From the NCBI GenBank assembly GCA_030636965.1, contig DAOVVW010000090.1, positions 1-5,639 on the forward strand: a DNA stretch of 5,639 nucleotides, read 5' to 3'. The notes beneath the pieces were generated by a model. That model was not told the origin of the DNA, ran no database searches, and saw only the letters and a list, made by a program, of their open reading frames with translations. This document shows, piece after piece, positions 5,494-5,639 of this stretch. A program made the translations under genes and the position numbers. The DNA comes from Pseudomonadota bacterium (lineage in GTDB: Bacteria; BMS3Abin14). Numbering within the stretch: the stretch's first letter is position 1; every line of letters starts with the position of its first letter.

Positions 5494-5498
5494 CTCCC
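5494..5498 (-). promoter_or_regulatory. Shine-Dalgarno of the maoC-like gene
   Basis: GGGAG on the - strand lies six bases upstream of the ATG at 5485-5487, a good match and spacing that supports this start. It contrasts with the SRAP gene, which has no such site. Confidence 0.75.
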
Positions 5499-5536
5499 GT
5501 TGTTCCTGTTTACACTCTGCCAGCCTGCCTGATTTT

Positions 5537-5564
5537 ATTATCTCTTAATTGGGGGAGATTGCAA
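5537..5564 (-). promoter_or_regulatory. Candidate sigma-70-type promoter of the maoC-like gene
   Basis: On the - strand TTGCAA (5559-5564) and GATAAT (5537-5542) are separated by 16 bases; the -10 matches TATAAT at 5 of 6 and the -35 matches TTGACA at 4 of 6. Transcription would start near 5530, leaving a leader of about 40 bases. The -35 overlaps the inner arm of the inverted repeat at 5562-5571. Confidence 0.45.
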
Positions 5565-5635
5565 CTTGCGAGGTCATTTGAGCATTGGAAAATGGAGATT
5601 GGAAATTAAGGTTGATAGTTGGCAGTCGCAAGTTG
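5562..5635. repeat. Inverted repeat, 10-bp arms, upstream of the maoC-like gene
   Basis: CAACTTGCGA (5562-5571) and TCGCAAGTTG (5626-5635) are perfect reverse complements separated by 54 bases that contain heptamer repeats. The inner arm overlaps the predicted -35. It could be a pair of binding sites, the ends of a repeat element, or related copies of the repeat vocabulary in opposite orientation. Confidence 0.55.
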
Positions 5636-5639
5636 TTGG
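5582..5639. repeat. Heptamer array running off the window end, GATTGG to AGTTG type
   Basis: Units in 7-base register are GCATTGG (5582), AAAATGG (5589), AGATTGG (5596), AAATTAA (5603), GGTTGAT (5610), AGTTGGC (5617), AGTCGCA (5624) and AGTTGTT (5631). The first ones are the reverse-complement version of the TCCAATC family at 4939-4959; the later ones drift to AGTTG-type words. The array is cut by the window edge. Confidence 0.65.

Overview
The window holds three protein genes and two intergenic stretches that consist largely of short-period degenerate repeats. The organism looks like a mesophilic bacterium of moderate GC content. The repeat vocabulary (CACAGAG arrays, a CCCTCCC/GGGAGGG element, CCAACG and CCAAT heptamers) resembles what I associate with Desulfobacterota-type (deltaproteobacterial) genomes. 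That placement is a tentative inference from style, not a proof.

Layout. Bases 1-3717 (+) are the 3' part of a very large gene for a cyclic beta-1,2-glucan synthase (NdvB/ChvB/Cgs type). The reading frame is open from base 1, so the 5' part, expected to hold the membrane glucosyltransferase and the cyclisation region, lies outside the window. Bases 3718-4051 are a convergent intergenic region with 9-bp and 8-bp period arrays, a C-run/G-run hairpin that is also a possible G-quadruplex, and several copies of words found elsewhere in the window. Bases 4052-4717 (-) encode a full-length SRAP (YedK/HMCES) protein, which forms DNA-protein crosslinks at abasic sites. Bases 4718-5007 are a nearly continuous mosaic of 7-bp period repeats whose unit sequence and orientation change along the stretch. 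Bases 5008-5487 (-) encode a MaoC-family hotdog enoyl-CoA hydratase with a good Shine-Dalgarno and a plausible promoter. Bases 5488-5639 hold that promoter and another heptamer array that runs off the end.

The three genes do not form an obvious pathway: one makes an envelope glucan, one protects abasic sites, one acts on acyl-CoA. The maoC-like and SRAP genes are codirectional but separated by 290 bp of repeats, so they are probably not a tight operon. The SRAP gene has no clear Shine-Dalgarno, its leader is made of repeat units, and its stop codon lies inside a copy of a dispersed repeat.

The most unusual content is the repeat system: several word families with 7-, 8- and 9-bp periods, present in all three intergenic stretches, in both orientations, with palindromes where orientation switches. 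I see no transposase, CRISPR array, tRNA or rRNA.
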